DNA from: an uncultured Marinicella sp.
Lineage (GTDB): Bacteria; Pseudomonadota; Gammaproteobacteria; Xanthomonadales; Marinicellaceae
Direction: 5' to 3'
DNA: 64,000 nt
Assembly: GCA_947502925.1 (NCBI GenBank)
Contig: CANNBS010000004.1
Coordinates: 248,001 to 312,000 of the forward strand
Shown: positions 18,556 through 26,432 of the stretch, in pieces
How positions within the stretch are numbered: position 1 is the stretch's first letter
Layout: each line of letters begins with the position of its first letter
The notes under the pieces: generated by a model
Seen by the model: the letters and a program-made list of their open reading frames with translations, nothing else
Database searches by the model: none
What the model was told of the DNA's origin: nothing
Made by a program: the position numbers and the translations under genes

Positions 18556-19755
18556 TCAGCCCGGCTGGCCATCCGTCCGGGGTTTGAACCATACCGGAAT
18601 ATATCGCACTGTAAACAATAAAAAAGCCAGCGCCCACAGACCACCGGAAATCAACATGCCGTTAAAGTGACTGATAACACCGAACAGGGGTAAAACAGAG
18701 CGTATCACCACTGACAGTACCAGTATAATAAAAATCGGTGCCAGGACTTTCGGTGGTCTGTGTAAATTCCGGCCGCTGTGGCCATAACTGACCCGGGTCA
18801 TCATGCCGACAGTAATAATGCCCAGGCAGCCGATGGTTAGCATATGTAAGGCCAGGTAATAAATACCGGGTTTAAATATCATGGCAAACATCATGATAAA
18901 GCCCACAATCAGCATGGCATAACCGATATGCAGTACCCACACCAGTGGTTTAAGCCAGATTTGCCGGTTATACCAGCCGAATAGCCGGATACTGTGTAGT
19001 ATCACATTGATGATTGTCAGGCTGCCCCAGAGCCAGTTTATGTGCGGTGCTAAGCTCAGAGCAAAAATCCAGGCGATCATGACTGGTGGAATGAAGCGTT
19101 CAATCATTTTATAGCGTTTGGCGACGTAACGCTCAGGCACGCCGTTTTGGCTGAACATGGGGAACACACGGCCAGCCATCACGATAATTAATAACAATAT
19201 CCAAAACAGCACAAAATTAGTCAGTGCGCGCGCCCAGGCGTATTCACCGGAGAGAATGGCGATGTGAACCGAAACATTAATGAAAGCAAATAAACTGACC
19301 AGACCAATCATAAAATAATTGCGTTTATTACCGGCCTGAATCAGCGGAATGGCAATCATCACCGCGAGCATCAGCAAGTATAAAATATCCACGCAGGCAA
19401 TCAACCAGCCCGGCAAACCCGGGATAAAGGCCACCACCCGGCCTGACAGCCAGATAAAAGTCAATGCTGCTAATGTGGTGGGTGTGGAAGTACGCCGACG
19501 GGTCCAGTTACCAATGGCGGTGAGCAGAAAACCACCGATGACCGCCATGGTGTAACCGAACACCATTTCATGAGCATGCCATAAATTCGGGGTGTAATAA
19601 CTGAGACCGGAAAAAATCATGCCGTGATGCTGATACAAAAGCCAGGCCAATAGTAGTCCAAAGCCGCCGAGGCCGGCCATGAAAAACAGAGATCGAAAGC
19701 CCAGCGCAAACAAACCGTAATATGAGCGGGGTAAATTTGAGTGTGTATTATTCAT
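18556..19755 (-). CDS. nnrS: NnrS family haem-copper membrane protein (nitric oxide stress)
   Basis: A polytopic inner-membrane protein of 399 residues with about 12 hydrophobic segments. The NnrS landmarks are the N-terminal LGFRSLFFMAG, NLWHAHEMVFGY with two histidines near residues 59-61, AGRVFPMFSQNGVP, and LHMLTIGCLGIITVGMMTRVSYGHSGR near residues 296-322. NnrS proteins protect cells against nitric oxide; the mechanism is not certain. The promoter region carries a TTGAT-N4-GTCAA FNR/Dnr-type box, consistent with NO or low-oxygen induction. The next gene set downstream of its divergent promoter includes a hemerythrin. Confidence 0.93.
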   Translation of the reverse strand: MNNTHSNLPRSYYGLFALGFRSLFFMAGLGGFGLLLAWLLYQHHGMIFSGLSYYTPNLWHAHEMVFGYTMAVIGGFLLTAIGNWTRRRTSTPTTLAALTFIWLSGRVVAFIPGLPGWLIACVDILYLLMLAVMIAIPLIQAGNKRNYFMIGLVSLFAFINVSVHIAILSGEYAWARALTNFVLFWILLLIIVMAGRVFPMFSQNGVPERYVAKRYKMIERFIPPVMIAWIFALSLAPHINWLWGSLTIINVILHSIRLFGWYNRQIWLKPLVWVLHIGYAMLIVGFIMMFAMIFKPGIYYLALHMLTIGCLGIITVGMMTRVSYGHSGRNLHRPPKVLAPIFIILVLSVVIRSVLPLFGVISHFNGMLISGGLWALAFLLFTVRYIPVWFKPRTDGQPG

Positions 19756-19761
19756 GGCGGC

Positions 19762-19803
19762 ATTATAGTCCTGCTAAAAATGTGTTGTGTTGATTTGGGT
19801 CAA
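19762..19803 (-). promoter_or_regulatory. FNR/Dnr-type class II promoter of nnrS
   Basis: On the minus strand TTGACCCAAATCAA (19803-19790; plus strand TTGATTTGGGTCAA) matches the FNR/Dnr consensus TTGAT-N4-ATCAA with one change. A perfect TATAAT lies at 19767-19762. The box centre (19796.5) is 41.5 bp from 19755, the usual class II distance. This places the predicted transcript start at or within a few bases of the nnrS ATG, so the message may be leaderless or nearly so. Confidence 0.7.
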
Positions 19804-19866
19804 AAAATACATTGATTCCCAACGCAAAGGTCACAATAATGGGTTTTTTACAGAATGACTTAAATC

Positions 19867-20775
19867 ATGTCAATGGATCAGGTAAAGCAACGACAAACGG
19901 CGGCTTTCGCTTTGGTTTTTGGTGCCATCTTAATCAGTACCTCAAGCGTCTGGGTAAAATTAGCGGATATCGCACCGACTGTCAGTGGTTTTTACAGGAT
20001 GGCCATTGGCGGCGGTCTATTAATTGTGATTTGTTTAATAACCGGCCGTCAGCTGTGGCACAGCGGTGGGTATGCCCTTAAATTATTCTTTGCAGCGGCT
20101 TTTTTTGCGGTGGATTTATGGTTATGGCACCGCAGTATCTTGTTTGTGGGACCCGGTTTGGCCACCGTGCTGGGTAATTTTCAGGTGTTTTTTATGACCT
20201 TGTTTGGTGTGCTGTTTTTAAGTGAACGGGTTGGATGGCGCTTTATGACGGGTTTAGGTCTGGCGTTCATTGGTTTATTCCTGCTCGTCGGTGTTGATTG
20301 GGCAAATTTTGACGCCGATTATCGCATCGGTGTGGTTTATGGCTTATTAACGGCGGTGGCTTATACCGGCTTTATGCTGGTACTGCGCCAGTTGCAGGGC
20401 ATGCAAAGCGCGCTGTCACCGATGTCCAATTTAGGCATGGTGTCGCTGATGTGTGCTGCCATGCTGGCGGTTATGGCTGTGTTTGAAGGCGATTCTTTTG
20501 CTATTAATGATAACCAGACGCTGTTTTCAATGATTAGTTTAGGTGTGTTTTGTCAGGTGATTGGTTGGGTGGTGATTACCCGGTCGATGCCCTTACTGGC
20601 GACTTCTTTGGTGGGCTTGATTTTATTGTTACAGCCGGCGCTTTCAATGCTGTGGGATATTGTTTTCTTTAGTCGGCCCACTTCGACGCTGGATATGATC
20701 GGGTTTGTGGCGGTCATGATGGGTATTTATGTGGCTTCGGTCCGTCGCAAAAAAGCCATTAGAATGAATAGTTAA
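19867..20775 (+). CDS. EamA/DMT superfamily transporter
   Basis: A 10-helix drug/metabolite transporter-type protein of 302 residues with the two-fold EamA repeat. The first half ends with LGNFQVFFMTLFGVLFLSERVGWRFM and the second with ATSLVGLILLLQPALSMLWDIVFF, the paired segments typical of EamA domains. The substrate is unknown. It is transcribed away from nnrS from a 111-bp gap. Two further EamA proteins are present in the window (23297 and 55564), but they are not close copies. Confidence 0.88.
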   Translation: MSMDQVKQRQTAAFALVFGAILISTSSVWVKLADIAPTVSGFYRMAIGGGLLIVICLITGRQLWHSGGYALKLFFAAAFFAVDLWLWHRSILFVGPGLATVLGNFQVFFMTLFGVLFLSERVGWRFMTGLGLAFIGLFLLVGVDWANFDADYRIGVVYGLLTAVAYTGFMLVLRQLQGMQSALSPMSNLGMVSLMCAAMLAVMAVFEGDSFAINDNQTLFSMISLGVFCQVIGWVVITRSMPLLATSLVGLILLLQPALSMLWDIVFFSRPTSTLDMIGFVAVMMGIYVASVRRKKAIRMNS

Positions 20776-20857
20776 GCGATGTTGGTGTAATGATTTAATC
20801 ATGGTTTTTTGTGATAAATTGCATTAGAATAATTGAGGTTTTAAATTATTTAAATGT

Positions 20858-21304
20858 ATGAAAATTGATCAGGCCATTATTTTAGACCATGCCATTCAAA
20901 GGGATTTAATTGAGCAATTACTGGCTACCGAGGGTGATTCTGAAGACAGACGTCATTTATTTAAACGGCTGAAGCAAGAGCTGAAGATTCACGCTGATGC
21001 CGAAGAAAGGCATTTTTATGTGCCGTTAATCGAAATCGACCGCACCCAGGATGATGCCCGCCATGGTATTGCTGAACACCATGAAATTGAGGAATTGGTC
21101 GAGCAAGTGGAAGAAGCTGAATTTGATTCCTCGGGGTGGTTAAAACACGCCAAAAATCTGGCTGACAAGGTGTTACATCATTTAGAAGAGGAAGAGCAGG
21201 ATTACTTCCCCAAAGCCAATGAAGTATTAAGTGATGAGCAGGCCGAAGAGATGGGCGATCAATATTTAAATGCCATGAACGATGCGCGTAAACAAAGCGA
21301 CTGA
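20858..21304 (+). CDS. Hemerythrin HHE domain protein
   Basis: A 148-residue four-helix protein likely binding a di-iron centre. Candidate ligands follow the HHE pattern: H11 in ILDHAI, H-x3-E in KIHADAEERHFY near residues 45-52, HGIAEHHEIEE near 69-79, and HHLEEEEQDYF near 108-118. Family members bind O2, NO or act in iron and oxidative stress handling; which applies here cannot be told. It lies 2 bp upstream of the mgtC-like gene and is probably cotranscribed with it. Confidence 0.9.
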   Translation: MKIDQAIILDHAIQRDLIEQLLATEGDSEDRRHLFKRLKQELKIHADAEERHFYVPLIEIDRTQDDARHGIAEHHEIEELVEQVEEAEFDSSGWLKHAKNLADKVLHHLEEEEQDYFPKANEVLSDEQAEEMGDQYLNAMNDARKQSD

Positions 21305-21306
21305 AG

Positions 21307-21813
21307 ATGTTAGACTTTCTGGGCATTAATGTAGAACATTACATTGAATGGGGCGCCATTTTGCGTCATTTGGTGCTGATTGGTTTTGCGCTGCTGCTCA
21401 CTTTGCCGGTGGCAGTGAACCGTGAAGCTTATTCCAGTGGCGGCGGGGTGCGCACTTTCCCACTGGTCGCTATAGCCACCTGTTCTTACACGCTGTTGTG
21501 TATCGACGTGATCGGAAATGAAGAAGCCATTGGAAAATTTATGGCCGGTATTGTTACCGGAATTGGGTTTATTGGCGGTGGCGCGATACTTAAATCGAAA
21601 GAAGATTCGAAGGTGTCAGGATTGGCTAACGCCGCCAGTATCTGGAACACAGGTGCCATCGGCATGTCTGTGGCCTGGCAACGTTTTGAAATTGCCATCA
21701 TTATTGCAGTGATTAATTTTCTGATTCTGCGTATTGGTTACAATGCGAAAAAGATCGTTAAGGAAAATGGTCATTGCGAAGATGAGTACGAAAAAAAATC
21801 CGACTCCGGTTAG
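21307..21813 (+). CDS. MgtC/SapB family membrane protein
   Basis: The N-terminal MgtC domain is recognisable from LLLTLPVAVNREAYSSGGGVRTFPLVAIATC and the glycine-rich helix MAGIVTGIGFIGGGAILKS, then LANAASIWNTGAIGMSVA. At 168 residues it is the short form with four or five membrane helices and no large C-terminal ACT-like domain. MgtC proteins influence membrane ATP synthase and low-magnesium survival in pathogens; short environmental homologues are less understood. Located immediately after the hemerythrin gene. Confidence 0.88.
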   Translation: MLDFLGINVEHYIEWGAILRHLVLIGFALLLTLPVAVNREAYSSGGGVRTFPLVAIATCSYTLLCIDVIGNEEAIGKFMAGIVTGIGFIGGGAILKSKEDSKVSGLANAASIWNTGAIGMSVAWQRFEIAIIIAVINFLILRIGYNAKKIVKENGHCEDEYEKKSDSG

Positions 21814-21873
21814 CGGATTGGTTGCATTCTATAAGAATGTATTTTTTTAATATGAAAAGAGGATGTGAATTGT

Positions 21874-22074
21874 ATGAGTACGAATAAAATTATTGGTTTG
21901 GTGTTATTGGTGTTGGGTGCTGTGTTGGTGTTTTTTGGTATAAATGCCACTGAAGCACCTTTGGAGGAGGCGTCTGAAGCGCTGACGGGCAGTTACAGTG
22001 ATGAAACGATGTACTATCTGATAGGTGGTGCTGTGGCCGCAGTGGTGGGTATTGTTCTACTGCTAAAAAAATAA
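21874..22074 (+). CDS. DUF3185-type small membrane protein
   Basis: A 66-residue protein with two membrane helices (KIIGLVLLVLGAVLVFFGI and YYLIGGAVAAVVGIVLLLKK) joined by an acidic/small-residue linker (EEASEALTG). This layout fits DUF3185. The ATG at 21874 is preferred (AGAGGA at 21857-21862), though a GTG at 21865 is possible. It belongs to a group of small stress-type genes, and a strong terminator follows. Confidence 0.75.
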   Translation: MSTNKIIGLVLLVLGAVLVFFGINATEAPLEEASEALTGSYSDETMYYLIGGAVAAVVGIVLLLKK

Positions 22075-22090
22075 ATTAATGAACACGACT

Positions 22091-22121
22091 AAAAAACCCC
22101 GCTTTAAATGCGGGGTTTTTT
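22091..22121 (+). terminator. Intrinsic terminator
   Basis: CCCCGC (22097-22102) pairs with GCGGGG (22110-22115) around TTTAAAT, and flanking A6/T6 runs extend the stem and provide the T-tract. It ends the hemerythrin-mgtC-DUF3185 unit. The A-run makes it also usable from the minus strand for the DUF1328 gene. Confidence 0.92.
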
Positions 22122-22141
22122 GTTTGGTTAAATTTGTATCG

Positions 22142-22300
22142 CTACCTGAGTACGTGACCCAGCAAAGAGAGTACTAAAAGCACCAAAAAGATAAAGAAAA
22201 TGATCTTAGCAATACCTGCGGAGGCACCTGCAATGCCACCAAATCCTAAGGCGCCTGCAATCAATGCGACAACTAAAAAGACTAATGCCCAATATAACAT
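22142..22300 (-). CDS. DUF1328 (YtjA-like) small membrane protein
   Basis: A 52-residue membrane protein starting [20 protein letters not shown] and continuing [16 protein letters not shown], then a second helix and the end GHVLR. This is the standard DUF1328 sequence pattern (two helices, GGIAG turn). CCTC on the plus strand at 22310-22313 (GAGG on the minus strand) is the ribosome site. Function unknown; such genes are often induced by stress. It lies between two terminators, so it is probably monocistronic. Confidence 0.88.
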   Translation of the reverse strand: MLYWALVFLVVALIAGALGFGGIAGASAGIAKIIFFIFLVLLVLSLLGHVLR

Positions 22301-22323
22301 AATAAAAACCCTCGTTTATTGAT

Positions 22324-22353
22324 TAAAAATGTGTGGGGCCTGGGACCCCACAC
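22324..22353 (-). terminator. Intrinsic terminator of the BON-domain gene
   Basis: GTGTGGGG (22331-22338) and CCCCACAC (22346-22353) form a perfect 8-bp GC-rich stem. On the minus strand it is followed by ATTTTT (22330-22325). It lies 18 bp after the BON gene stop. Confidence 0.85.
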
Positions 22354-22370
22354 GCTGAATAGCGGTTAAT

Positions 22371-23003
22371 TTATGATTCTTTTGGATTAACCGTTAGCTG
22401 GTTATCAACATTTCTGACACCGTCGGTATTCTCGGCGATTTTTTCCACTAAATCTTTTTCAGCAGAATTATTAACTTCGCCTTTAAGCGTGACTTTACCG
22501 TACATGGTATCTACGTTGACACTCAAGCCAGATGTTTCACCATTCCACAGCAGTTTTGATTTAAGTGCCGCCGTGGTGGTGGCGTCGTTATACCATTGAC
22601 CGAATGAACGATCTGCATCATGATCATCTTTCATGTCATGGTCATCATGCATTTCATGTTTCATTTTGTCTGGTTTTTCGATGGTTAATTTGTTTTTAAC
22701 CTTATCGACACCTTCAATGCCTTTAGCAATTTCACCCGCCAATTCTTTATCAATTTCGGAGTTAACCGTACCTGTTAACATAACGGTACGTCCTTTAACA
22801 TCCGTATCGATTTCAAAGTTATTCAAATGACGGTTAACCAGTAATGCGGTTTCCACTTTACCGTCTAACCACGCATCTTTCAGCTTGTCATCATTGTCGT
22901 ACTGGGAATTATCTGCCAGTGCGATGGGGGTGACAGCGATGGATGCTGCTAAAATTGTCGTTCGTATGGCGTTTCTTAACTTGTTTGATTGATAAGTTTT
23001 CAT
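22371..23003 (-). CDS. Periplasmic protein with two BON domains (OsmY-like)
   Basis: A signal peptide (MKTYQSNKLRNAIRTTILAASIAVTPIALA) precedes two BON domains at about residues 40-110 and 135-208. Each contains the pattern V-x-L-x-G-x-V-N (TVMLTGTVNSE, KVTLKGEVNNS) and a closing GVxxVxNxLT (VDKVKNKLTIE, VRNVDNQLTVN). BON domains bind phospholipid, and OsmY-type proteins protect the envelope under osmotic stress. The linker is unusual: about 20 residues almost entirely of H, D, K, E and M (HEMHDDHDMKDDHD), which could bind metal. The ATG at 23003 has AGGAC upstream. Confidence 0.88.
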   Translation of the reverse strand: MKTYQSNKLRNAIRTTILAASIAVTPIALADNSQYDNDDKLKDAWLDGKVETALLVNRHLNNFEIDTDVKGRTVMLTGTVNSEIDKELAGEIAKGIEGVDKVKNKLTIEKPDKMKHEMHDDHDMKDDHDADRSFGQWYNDATTTAALKSKLLWNGETSGLSVNVDTMYGKVTLKGEVNNSAEKDLVEKIAENTDGVRNVDNQLTVNPKES

Positions 23004-23296
23004 AATTATTGTCCTCATATTAATTAAGTAATACCACATGCCGAATGACATGATGGATGTCATTATAAGGATTCACCGTTAATGCAAAGTTATTGAAATG
23101 TTAAAAACAGGTTAGAGGGCAAGCCAGTTAAGTATTTGATTAATATGACAATACCTAAGCAGCACATGGCTTTGGCTGGGGTGTAACTGATAATTATTCG
23201 TCATCAAAAAAATAAGTTTTTGATCGAGTTAAGTGGCTAATGAAGGCCGCCATAATTTGTTACAATGCTCTATTACCCTGTTTTGTTAAGTGACTT

Positions 23297-24199
23297 ATGC
23301 ATTCTCACGGCACCAGCCATGGCTTATTAAAAGCAATCGGTTTGATGCTGCTGGCGGCTCTGGCATTTAGTGTTATGAATGTTCTGATTCGCGCGGCTTC
23401 CCAGCAACTTCATGCTTTTGAAATAGCGTTTTTTCGCAATGTGTTCGGATTACTGTTTATGTTGCCGTGGTTTTTGAAACATGGCTTGAAAGTGATTAGA
23501 ACCAATCGCTTACCTTTGTTTTTGATTCGTGCTGTGCTTGGTATTATATCCATGTTCTGTTTCTTCTGGGGTTTAACCGTATTGCCTTTGGCCAAGGCCG
23601 TGGCTTTGGGTTTTACCGTGCCTTTGTTTGTGACTGTTGGTGCAGCCGTGGTGCTTAAAGAAGCCGTGCATGCACGGCGTTGGGCAGCGGTGGTGATTGG
23701 TTTTATCGGCACCATAATCATTTTAAGACCTTCATTGGATGGTGATTTAATACCCTCTTTGGTGGTGGTTTTTTCGGCCTTAACCATGGCCGCATCGGTA
23801 TTGATTATTAAAGATTTATCACGCACAGAAAACCCGAACACCATTGTTATTTTTATGGTGTTATTAATGACACCCTTGTCATTACCGGTGGCTTTAACGG
23901 TGTGGCAGTGGCCGGATGCCTGGGGTTGGCTGTTACTTGTATTACTGGGTTTTAGTGGCAGTCTGGCGCATTTGCTTTTTACTCATGCGATTCGGGGCAG
24001 TGAGGTGTCCCTGGTGATGCCTTTTGATTTTGCCCGTTTGCCCTTTGTGATTGTTTTGGCGTGGCTGTTTTTTAATGAGGGTGTTGATCACTGGACACTG
24101 ATCGGCGCTGCCGTGGTATTTGCTTCCGGAGCGTATATTGCTCACCGTGAATCTCAGCTAGAAAAACGCCGAGCTCGATTAATAAAGACAACCGGCTAA
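23297..24199 (+). CDS. EamA/DMT superfamily transporter
   Basis: A 300-residue ten-helix transporter with two EamA halves. The first contains AFEIAFFRNVFGLLFMLPWF and ALGFTVPLFVTVGAAVVLKEAV. The second contains GSEVSLVMPFDFARLPFVIVLAWLFFNEGV, the usual FxxxPxxxxl.E pattern. The substrate is not predictable. Its stop overlaps the next start (TAATG at 24197-24201), so it is translationally coupled to the uracil-DNA glycosylase-family gene, an odd functional pairing. It has a 233-bp upstream gap with TACAAT near 23260 as a possible -10. Confidence 0.87.
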   Translation: MHSHGTSHGLLKAIGLMLLAALAFSVMNVLIRAASQQLHAFEIAFFRNVFGLLFMLPWFLKHGLKVIRTNRLPLFLIRAVLGIISMFCFFWGLTVLPLAKAVALGFTVPLFVTVGAAVVLKEAVHARRWAAVVIGFIGTIIILRPSLDGDLIPSLVVVFSALTMAASVLIIKDLSRTENPNTIVIFMVLLMTPLSLPVALTVWQWPDAWGWLLLVLLGFSGSLAHLLFTHAIRGSEVSLVMPFDFARLPFVIVLAWLFFNEGVDHWTLIGAAVVFASGAYIAHRESQLEKRRARLIKTTG

Positions 24200-24774
24200 T
24201 GGATCAATTACTGCATAAAATCAGACAATGCCGGGTTTGTGAAAATTATTTACCATTGGGCCCGCGGCCGGTTGTGCAAGCCTCAAGCAGCAGCCGGATT
24301 TTAATTATTGGCCAGGCACCGGGCACCAAAGTCCATAAAACCGGCATCCCCTGGAACGATCCAAGTGGTGATGAATTGCGCCGCTGGCTGAATATGGGGC
24401 GTGATTTGTTTTACAACCCGGGCGTAATCGCCATTGCGCCAATGGGCTTTTGTTATCCCGGCCGCGGTCGTTCCGGTGACTTACCACCGCGGCCTGAATG
24501 TGCACCTTTATGGCACGAGCCATTACTCGAACTCATGCCGAATATAGAGCTGACATTATTAATCGGCCAGTATGCGCAGAATTATTATTTAAAAGACAAG
24601 CCCAAAACACTGACGGAAACGGTGCGCAACCGTCATGATTTTCTGCCCGACTATTTTCCGTTACCACATCCATCGCCCCGCAACCGATACTGGCGCATGC
24701 AAAACCCCTGGTTTGAACAAGAGGTGGTTCCTGAACTCAGAGAACGCGTCAAAGCCTGTCGCATAGACTTCTGA
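24199..24774 (+). CDS. Uracil-DNA glycosylase family protein
   Basis: A 191-residue UDG-fold protein. The N terminus has C-R-V-C at residues 10-13. The UDG motif 1 region is ILIIGQAPGTKVHKTGIPWND (about residues 34-54) and motif 2 is LPHPSPRNRYW (about residues 154-164). This pattern resembles the short UDG family found in proteobacteria. Whether it removes uracil or another base is unknown. Motif 1 carries GQAPG instead of the GxDPY of family 1. It overlaps the upstream transporter gene. Confidence 0.85.
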   Translation: MDQLLHKIRQCRVCENYLPLGPRPVVQASSSSRILIIGQAPGTKVHKTGIPWNDPSGDELRRWLNMGRDLFYNPGVIAIAPMGFCYPGRGRSGDLPPRPECAPLWHEPLLELMPNIELTLLIGQYAQNYYLKDKPKTLTETVRNRHDFLPDYFPLPHPSPRNRYWRMQNPWFEQEVVPELRERVKACRIDF

Positions 24775-24889
24775 ATGAGCTGGTTGAGCCTGTTAATTAA
24801 TCCGGGATGATTTTATACTAAAAGCTGAAACGCCATTTAATCCAAATTGTAGGGCGTTAGATAAATCACTACTAAACAGGAATACAGAT

Positions 24890-25600
24890 ATGAGATTAGA
24901 CTTCAAAGTCAGCCACCTCAAAAAACGGCATCAAACCACTAACAGCAATCAGGCTTTAATCCATTTTATTAAACAAGCACAAAAACATGCCGGTTTAAGC
25001 AATCTTGAGTTAGTTAAACGCATGGGTTTTCGAAACACCCATAAAGCTTTGCGTCGCTTACATCAGTTTGAACAAACCGGCCAGTTACCTCAAGGGTACA
25101 GGCAAAAGCTCAGTCAGGTTCTGGGATTAAGTGCATCCCACATTGAGCAATTTGAACAGCAGCATTGTGCGCATAAGTTTAAATATCTGCAGTTATTTAT
25201 ACGCCACTTTGATCAAATTTGGCAACATCGAAAAATGATTGTGCGTCATCCAGATTATGCCAATATCAGTTTTTCCGGCCTTTATTTAAGTGTGGCTTAT
25301 TTGAGTGTGCCACCATATAACATCGGTCTGTTATTACAGCACTATATGAACGGTGATTGGGTGAAAAAAGATGTCTGTTGTGACCATTTCTATGTTGTCG
25401 GCGCCGGTGGCAGTCCATTATCTGGCCGTAATACCTGCCACGGGTTTTGTGGTCAGTGTCAACGCTGGAAAAGTCTTTCAGTGGCTCAATTCGGCCACTT
25501 ATTAAAAGCTCATCAGGCATTAAAGCCGGCTTTCGAGCAAAGGTCTACAAATAAAACGATGATAGATCTACTGAACGATTTTGCGCTTATAGCCGAATAA
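24890..25600 (+). CDS. Unknown protein with N-terminal HTH-like region and cysteine-rich patch
   Basis: I do not recognise a named function. Residues about 22-85 look like a helix-turn-helix with a partner helix bundle (LSNLELVKRMGFRNTHKALRRL, then LGLSASHIEQFEQQ). The second half is aromatic-rich (FRQIWQHRK-like helix, then SGLYLSVAYLSVPPYNIGLL). Residues about 160-190 contain a cluster CCDHF, then CHGFCGQC, which could bind zinc. 236 residues. It is preceded by a 115-bp gap and followed directly by a GC-rich hairpin. A DNA-binding regulator is possible but not shown. Confidence 0.6.
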   Translation: MRLDFKVSHLKKRHQTTNSNQALIHFIKQAQKHAGLSNLELVKRMGFRNTHKALRRLHQFEQTGQLPQGYRQKLSQVLGLSASHIEQFEQQHCAHKFKYLQLFIRHFDQIWQHRKMIVRHPDYANISFSGLYLSVAYLSVPPYNIGLLLQHYMNGDWVKKDVCCDHFYVVGAGGSPLSGRNTCHGFCGQCQRWKSLSVAQFGHLLKAHQALKPAFEQRSTNKTMIDLLNDFALIAE

Positions 25601-25622
25601 GGCTGCGAGCTGAATCGCAGCC
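25601..25622. terminator. Hairpin between convergent genes
   Basis: A perfect 8-bp stem GGCTGCGA (25601-25608) / TCGCAGCC (25615-25622) with a 6-nt loop, starting right after the stop codon of the upstream gene. No T-run follows, so it may be a weak terminator for either or both convergent genes. Confidence 0.5.
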
Positions 25623-25638
25623 TAATCGATGTTCTTTA

Positions 25639-25911
25639 TTAAAGGTCGTCTAATTCAGCCATTAATTCATCAACGGCCTCACAAGCGGGTTCCAAATTAT
25701 CCTTATTGACGTCACGTAACTTATTTAACTTCTGTGAATAAGCGGCGATGGACATAAGTTTACCCATGTCACCGGATTCCACAATGTCTTGCATTTTTTC
25801 ACTGACTTCCTGCAGTTTGTCCTGGAGCACTTCTTCGGTACACGGCGCATCACAGCCAGTAAGAGAAACCAGAGTGACGATTATCAGTGCCAAAAATGAA
25901 ATTCGTTTCAT
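25639..25911 (-). CDS. Small lipoprotein, function unknown
   Basis: A 90-residue predicted lipoprotein. The signal peptide ends in the lipobox LTGC (about residues 17-20), giving a lipidated Cys followed by DAPC. The mature part is acidic and helical (VLQDKLQEVSEKMQDIVESGDMGKL) with one more cysteine (EPACEAVDELMAELDDL), so a disulfide with C of DAPC is possible. GAGGT at 25920-25916 (minus strand) fixes the ATG at 25911. Asp at +2 after the lipid Cys hints at inner-membrane retention by the classical Lol rule. Confidence 0.75.
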   Translation of the reverse strand: MKRISFLALIIVTLVSLTGCDAPCTEEVLQDKLQEVSEKMQDIVESGDMGKLMSIAAYSQKLNKLRDVNKDNLEPACEAVDELMAELDDL

Positions 25912-25938
25912 AAAAACCTCTTTTTGATTTGATTGCAA

Positions 25939-26360
25939 TGATTGTACCGTATTGAAAATTTTCTGTGGACATCTTTATTAGAAATTGAGTATTCGGTCTC
26001 AATTTAAGTGCTAGCGTGTAATGAATCTGTTTTGTAGTGCTGCTGAGCAGAACGAGAAATCGAGCCGGGTGGATTAGGTAAATGAAGCCCTAAGAACACA
26101 CCTTTTATGGCTGTGAATTTATAAATGGTTCAACGGTGGGTGTGAGTGGGGTTTGTGGCTCAGAATTCGTCAGGTGCGTGGTCATTGAATTTTATGATAA
26201 GTGAGCTATACTGGCATTCTGTGCGGTAACAGCTAAGCCATTTGGCTTGTTCAGCGGTCATTTCAACCGCCCAGTCTTTTAAAATCAATCACTTAGCGCC
26301 TTTTCTTAAAGTAAAATATTCTTTAAGCTATTGAAATCAAACAATTTTTTGAAATTCCGG
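25939..26360. other. Intergenic region upstream of mraZ with two small hairpins
   Basis: No credible gene is seen in this ~420-bp stretch. Two adjacent hairpins occur: AAGCC-N4-GGCTT (26235-26248) and GCGGT-N7-ACCGC (26254-26270), the latter followed by CTTTT at 26276-26280. They could be part of a small RNA or a weak terminator. The mraZ promoter proper starts at 26362. Confidence 0.4.
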
Positions 26361-26361
26361 C

Positions 26362-26430
26362 TTGACTTGATATGCATTTCGCCCTAAAGTGCAATAAAGT
26401 GGGTAAAAGTATCATAATTGTGGGATAAAG
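26362..26430 (+). promoter_or_regulatory. mraZ (dcw) promoter with MraZ-box-like direct repeats
   Basis: TTGACT (26362-26367), a 17-bp spacer and TAAAGT (26385-26390) form a promoter. 10-bp-spaced direct repeats follow: AAAGTGCAAT (26386), AAAGTGGGTA (26396), AAAGTATCAT (26406) and AATTGTGGGA (26416). In E. coli and others, MraZ binds spaced TGGG repeats at this place to control its own operon, so autoregulation is likely here. Confidence 0.65.
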
Positions 26431-26432
26431 TA

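Noticed and set aside
26235..26270. Riboswitch or tRNA-like structure upstream of mraZ
   Set aside because: Only two short hairpins are seen, with no conserved riboswitch core or tRNA arms; listed as plain intergenic sequence.
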